Shown: positions 42,191-45,892 of the stretch, piece after piece
Layout: every line of letters starts with the position of its first letter
Position numbering within the stretch: position 1 is the first letter of the stretch
Source of the DNA: Guillardia theta CCMP2712
Taxonomy: Eukaryota > Cryptophyceae > Pyrenomonadales > Geminigeraceae
Length of the DNA: 45,892 bases
Assembly (NCBI RefSeq): GCF_000315625.1
Contig: NW_005434612.1
Location: 28,187-74,078, forward strand
Direction: 5' to 3'
Notes under the pieces: generated by a model
Seen by the model: only the letters and a program-made list of their open reading frames with translations
Database searches by the model: none
What the model was told of the DNA's origin: nothing
Translations under genes and position numbers: made by a program

Positions 42191-44685
42191 ATGCTTGCGA
42201 AGCGCGACATACTCAGGCACATGAGAGTGTTTTCATCTCTCGTGTCCTCGCGCGGGTTGTCCAGCTCCAAGGATACTCGCTCTTTGCTGTCACCGCCAGA
42301 AGAAGGAACCGTGTCCGGCAGTACCAGGCAGCGCAACCCTCTAGACGCGTCTTCCTGGGACGTGGTCGTGATAGGAGGAGGGCACGCAGGCTGCGAGGCA
42401 GCCGCAGCCGCTGCAAGACTGGGCGTGAGGACTCTCTTGCTCACCCACAAGCTGCAGGACCTTGGGACGATGTCGTGCAACCCGTCGATTGGAGGGGTGG
42501 GAAAGGGACACCTTGTGCGGGAGATCGACGCCTTAGGGGGGGTGATGGGACGGATGGCGGACATCGGCGGGATACAGTTTCGTATCCTGAACGCGTCCAA
42601 GGGCCCGGCAGTGCAGGGGCCCCGAGCTCAGATCGATCGGACGCTGTACAGGAAGGCGATGATCGATGAAATGCAGCAGTACCAAAACCTGCAGATCGCG
42701 TGCGGGAGCGTCGAAGACATTGTCGTGTCTGGGGAGGGGTCGGTTAGCGGTCTGACCCTCAGTGCCGACAGCCAGTGGGAGGGGTGGAGGGTGAACACGA
42801 GCAAGGTGGTGGTGACGACAGGGACGTTCTTGCGGGGAGTGATACACGTCGGCTCTGAACAGATTCCCGCCGGGCGCGCGGGGGACAAACCAGCGACGGC
42901 GCTTGCAGAGACTTTTCGGAGGATCGGGTTCAAGATGGGCAGGCTCAAGACCGGGACGCCTCCTCGGATCGCAGCGAAATCCATCGATTACAGCAACCTT
43001 GAGGTGCAGGAGGGAGATGCGAACCCCAGGCCATTCAGCTTCCTCAACCAGAAGCCCGTTCTCGGCAACCAGGTCGTGTGCTGGGTGACCCAGACGATCC
43101 AGCGGACGCACGACATCGTGCAAGAGCACGGACATCTCTCGCCGATCTTTCAGTCTGCGGGAGGAAAGGGCAACGGGCCCAGGTACTGCCCCTCCCTCGA
43201 CACTAAGATCCAGAGGTTCCCAGGTCGGTTCCACCTGGTGTGGCTGGAGCCGGAGGGGATCGACTCAGACGTCATCTACCCCAACGGAATATCGATGGGC
43301 TTCCCCCGGGACGTTCAGCAGGAGATCATCCGCTCCATCCCTGGGCTAGAGGGCGCTGACATTCTGCATCCAGCATACTCGATCGAGTACGACATGATCG
43401 ACCCAACGCAGCTCAAGCCGACGCTCGAGACTCGCCCCTTGCCCGGCCTCTACCTTGCTGGGCAGATCAACGGCAGCACTGGGTACGAGGAGGCGGCAGC
43501 GCAAGGGATCGTCGCTGGAATCAACGCTGCTCTGTCAGTGAAGGACGAACCCTCCTTCGTCCTCTCCAGATCTGAGGCGTACATCGGAGTCCTAGTCGAC
43601 GACCTGCTCAAGGGGGTCACGGAACCGTACAGAATGTTCACGTCGAGAGCTGAATATCGACTTCTTTTGCGAAGCGATAATGCCGATCTGAGGCTGACGC
43701 CGTTGGCCATGAAGCTGGGACTTGCTTGCGAGGAGAGGAAGGAAACGTTTCTGAGAAAGAAGAGGGAACTTGAAAACGGCCGCGCGCTTCTCTCGTCCGT
43801 CACCTTCAAGCCTCAGGTAATTTGAGCTTTATGCTGTGGATTTAACATCTCGGATCAAAACACATTTTCCTTGTTCATTATCCACATTTGGACATCATCA
43901 TCATCGCCACTACTAACAGAACATACTGACAAAATTTCATCATCGTTGGCATCGACTTGTTTCAATCCATTCACGTGTCCAGAAGACTGACACTCCTGCT
44001 TGAAGGAATGGCAGAGTGCAGGAGTGGACGTCTGCTTGGACGGATTGAAACGAAGTCCGCAGACAGTCCTTGGATATCCCGGAGTAAAATGGTCGCACTT
44101 GACATCCCTCCTCCCCGAGCTGGGGTCGACCACACCCGAGGTGACACGTCCTCAGGTCATTCTTTCTTGCTCATGCACTTTCCAATCAGGTCGTGGAGAT
44201 TCTGACGATCGAGGCGATGTACCATGAGTTCATCACAGCGCAGAAGAGAGACATTGAGGCGATCAAGAGAGAAGAGAACCTAGTCCTGCCTGAGAACTTT
44301 GACTACAGGCATGTCTTGCTATCACCTGTTGCTTGCCGACCTTCCATCCCTGCCGTCTACGTCACGATCTGCAGTCCGCTGAGCCTGACCCATTGATCAC
44401 AGGAAGGTCAACGCCTTGTCAAATGAAGAAGTAGAGATCCTCAACTCCTTGCAACCGACAACGCTCGGTCAAGTCCCAAGTCTTGATGTCTCCTCCTGCT
44501 GAATCTGTGAGATTCAGGTAGAGCGTCAAGAATTCCAGGGATCCGGCCGTCCTCCTTGCTTCCTCTTCTCCAGGTTGAGCTTCTTCGTTGCCGTCTCTGC
44601 CCTGAACGCTCTGCAGCTTGCTAAGAGGTTCAACCAGAAGAGCAGGAGCGACGAGGTGCCGCAGGCTGCTGAGCAGATGTCGTGA
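42191..44685 (+). CDS. MTO1: Mitochondrial tRNA U34 modification enzyme MTO1 (MnmG/GidA)
   Basis: MnmG/MTO1 uses FAD and methylenetetrahydrofolate with MnmE/GTPBP3 to place the carboxymethylaminomethyl-type group on wobble uridine of certain tRNAs. ATG 42191 gives a mitochondrial-type presequence ([20 protein letters not shown]). Exon 1 runs to 43816 and has the FAD Rossmann motif ([15 protein letters not shown]), [59 protein letters not shown] and [20 protein letters not shown]. Further exons are 44006-44140, 44190-44308 (ends DYR within a split codon with a GC donor), 44403 to about 44472, about 44523-44573 ([17 protein letters not shown]) and 44617-44685 (stop TGA). Total is about 690 aa, usual for MTO1. 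The exon 4/5 junction needs a non-canonical splice or a base error. A plastid rather than mitochondrial location is possible. Confidence 0.93.
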
Positions 44686-44689
44686 GAGA

Positions 44690-45130
44690 GGAAGTAGGGT
44701 ACAGTCGGGAGATGTACATGAACTACGTGAGTACATTCCGGTAGCTTTCTACCCCAGCTTTCCAACTCGATGGTCATCCTCACGAACAAAATTGTGGCCC
44801 ACGGCAGAATCGCGAGATGAAGTGATCAAGCATTTGCATCTTCATCCTTGTCCATCTGAACTAATCTCGCTGCTGAAATCACTGCTCAATCAATCCCAGG
44901 GCATGCGGGAGGCAGATGAATTGAGAGTGATGGACTTGTCAGATTGCCCACAAGGGTCAGAAGGCCTTAAGGAGACTGAAGCTCTAGCCTTGGAAGCATG
45001 ACAATGGACAACCCAAGTCTTGGTCGGAGGGGCTACAGGCAGCAATCAAAGTTCAGGGCCCTGCCGCGAAGCTCCGGCTGCAGTCATGTAGATGAAGAGG
45101 GGAAGCAGCAGACATTAGTTTAATTCTTAG
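44690..45130. other. Region between MTO1 and the right-edge gene
   Basis: A + strand frame here (to 45001) encodes an acidic Leu-rich stretch (PSELISLLKSLLNQSQGMRE) that could be an exon of an unrecognised gene, but no start, splice partner or family is visible. I leave it unassigned. Confidence 0.3.
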
Positions 45131-45132
45131 TT

Positions 45133-45852
45133 TCACACACCCTTGAGCTCAAAGACTAACTCGCCCGTCACACTCGCATCGTCACAACGGTGGTAGTTTG
45201 CTACAAACCGTCTCGCAGCCTCTACTGATGGAGCTTCAGCCTGCCTGGCTCGTATCGTGAAGTACAGAACGCCACGAGGCAAGGGACCTGAACCTCTGTC
45301 AAACATGTAGGAGCCTCTACCAACATTGGAATGCACACAATGTTGAAGGGAGAAGAATCCTCGGGTTCGACGCGGACGGTGTAGGAGCCTCCATCGCTCA
45401 GCGGCAGGTCGATGTCAACGACCTGCCCCACCACCATCGGACGCTCTCGGCCCACATAGGAGGAGCAGAGGTACCTCGTTTGTCTTGCTGTCAATCAAGT
45501 AGATCAGCTTGCCCTTGGGGTTCGCCCCTCCTCGGAGAGGGATCCCAAACGCTTTCGAGATCTGGGACAAGTCATGACACTGGCTGCGAAAGCTTCCCTA
45601 TACGATATGCAGCAGCGAAGCTCCTCCTTGCGGGCCCTTCCACTGCAGGCACCTGCGCGGATAGTGAAGGGAAGGAGGGAGTGAGGGAGGAGGGGGAGGG
45701 GGACGGGGAGGAGGAGGAGGAGGAGGAGGAGGATGCTCACTTGCTGATTCCCTTGTAGGTGAAATCTGCTTGCAGCCTGAAGAGAGCAAAGGAGGAGCCG
45801 CAACATAATAAGATGAGCAAGTCGCAAGCGAGTGAAGCTTTGTTACACACAA
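45133..45852 (-). CDS. Unrecognised multi-exon gene, partial at right edge
   Basis: On the - strand, an exon at 45561-45475 is well bounded (CCCAG acceptor, GAG followed by GTACCT donor) and reads ISKAFGIPLRGGANPKGKLI, then YLIDSKTNE; the strand-GG-strand pattern is reminiscent of a thioredoxin-like fold but too short to assign. Downstream frames give GQVVDIDLPLSDGGSYTVRV and, at the end, GVLYFTIRARQAEAPS through VTGELVFELKGV with stop TGA at 45135-45133. An upstream piece (ADFTYKGISK then GTGAGC) lies near 45770-45745, followed by a GAG/CTC triplet run in the intron. The 5' end is beyond the window. No function is assigned. Confidence 0.45.
45706..45734. repeat. GGA trinucleotide repeat
   Basis: A run of GGA triplets inside a presumed intron of the right-edge gene. 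Confidence 0.85.
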
Positions 45853-45892
45853 TCTCGGTGATCCCTGGGTAAAGCCGTCAATAATGCAGTCT

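Overview
The window is nuclear DNA of a eukaryote. Coding regions are split by short spliceosomal introns (mostly 45-120 nt, GT-AG with pyrimidine-rich 3' ends), the DNA is full of simple and minisatellite repeats, and there is a 100-N assembly gap. Bestrophin-like, RWP-RK, pirin and GT8 genes, plus a presequence of secondary-plastid type (signal peptide followed by S-T-F-R-A-P), suggest a secondary-plastid microalga. A cryptophyte such as Guillardia theta is my best guess, but this is inference from gene style.

Left part (1-12.6 kb): a pirin gene in 16 small exons (+), a type II membrane coiled-coil gene (-), a region with a small coiled-coil gene and an intronless RWP-RK gene that share a 247-bp duplicated tail, MITE-like inverted repeats, a small membrane-anchored protein gene and a bestrophin-like anion channel gene (+).

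Core (12.6-40.1 kb): two full-length, intact copies of an SMCHD1-like gene lie head to head as 6.6-kb inverted repeat arms (left copy on -, right copy on +) around a 14-kb spacer. Each predicts a protein of about 2,110-2,130 aa with an N-terminal ubiquitin-like segment, a GHKL ATPase, a long beta-rich middle and a C-terminal SMC-type hinge flanked by coiled coils. The copies are almost identical over introns and most exons but carry sharply bounded, strongly diverged, in-frame patches. The spacer holds a GST-like gene with an acylation-type N-terminus, a GT8 glycosyltransferase gene (probably one unit with an upstream secreted beta-domain protein), an ankyrin gene, a 1.2-kb-spaced direct repeat, a GRF zinc-finger gene and a parallel beta-helix gene.

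Right part (40.1-45.9 kb): a type II glycoprotein gene (-), long CTCCT and GA-rich satellites, the mitochondrial tRNA-modification gene MTO1/mnmG (+) and a partial gene running off the right edge (-).

No tRNA, rRNA or CRISPR array was recognised. Exon structures were worked out by hand from reading-frame continuity, splice consensus and family resemblance; there is no transcript evidence.
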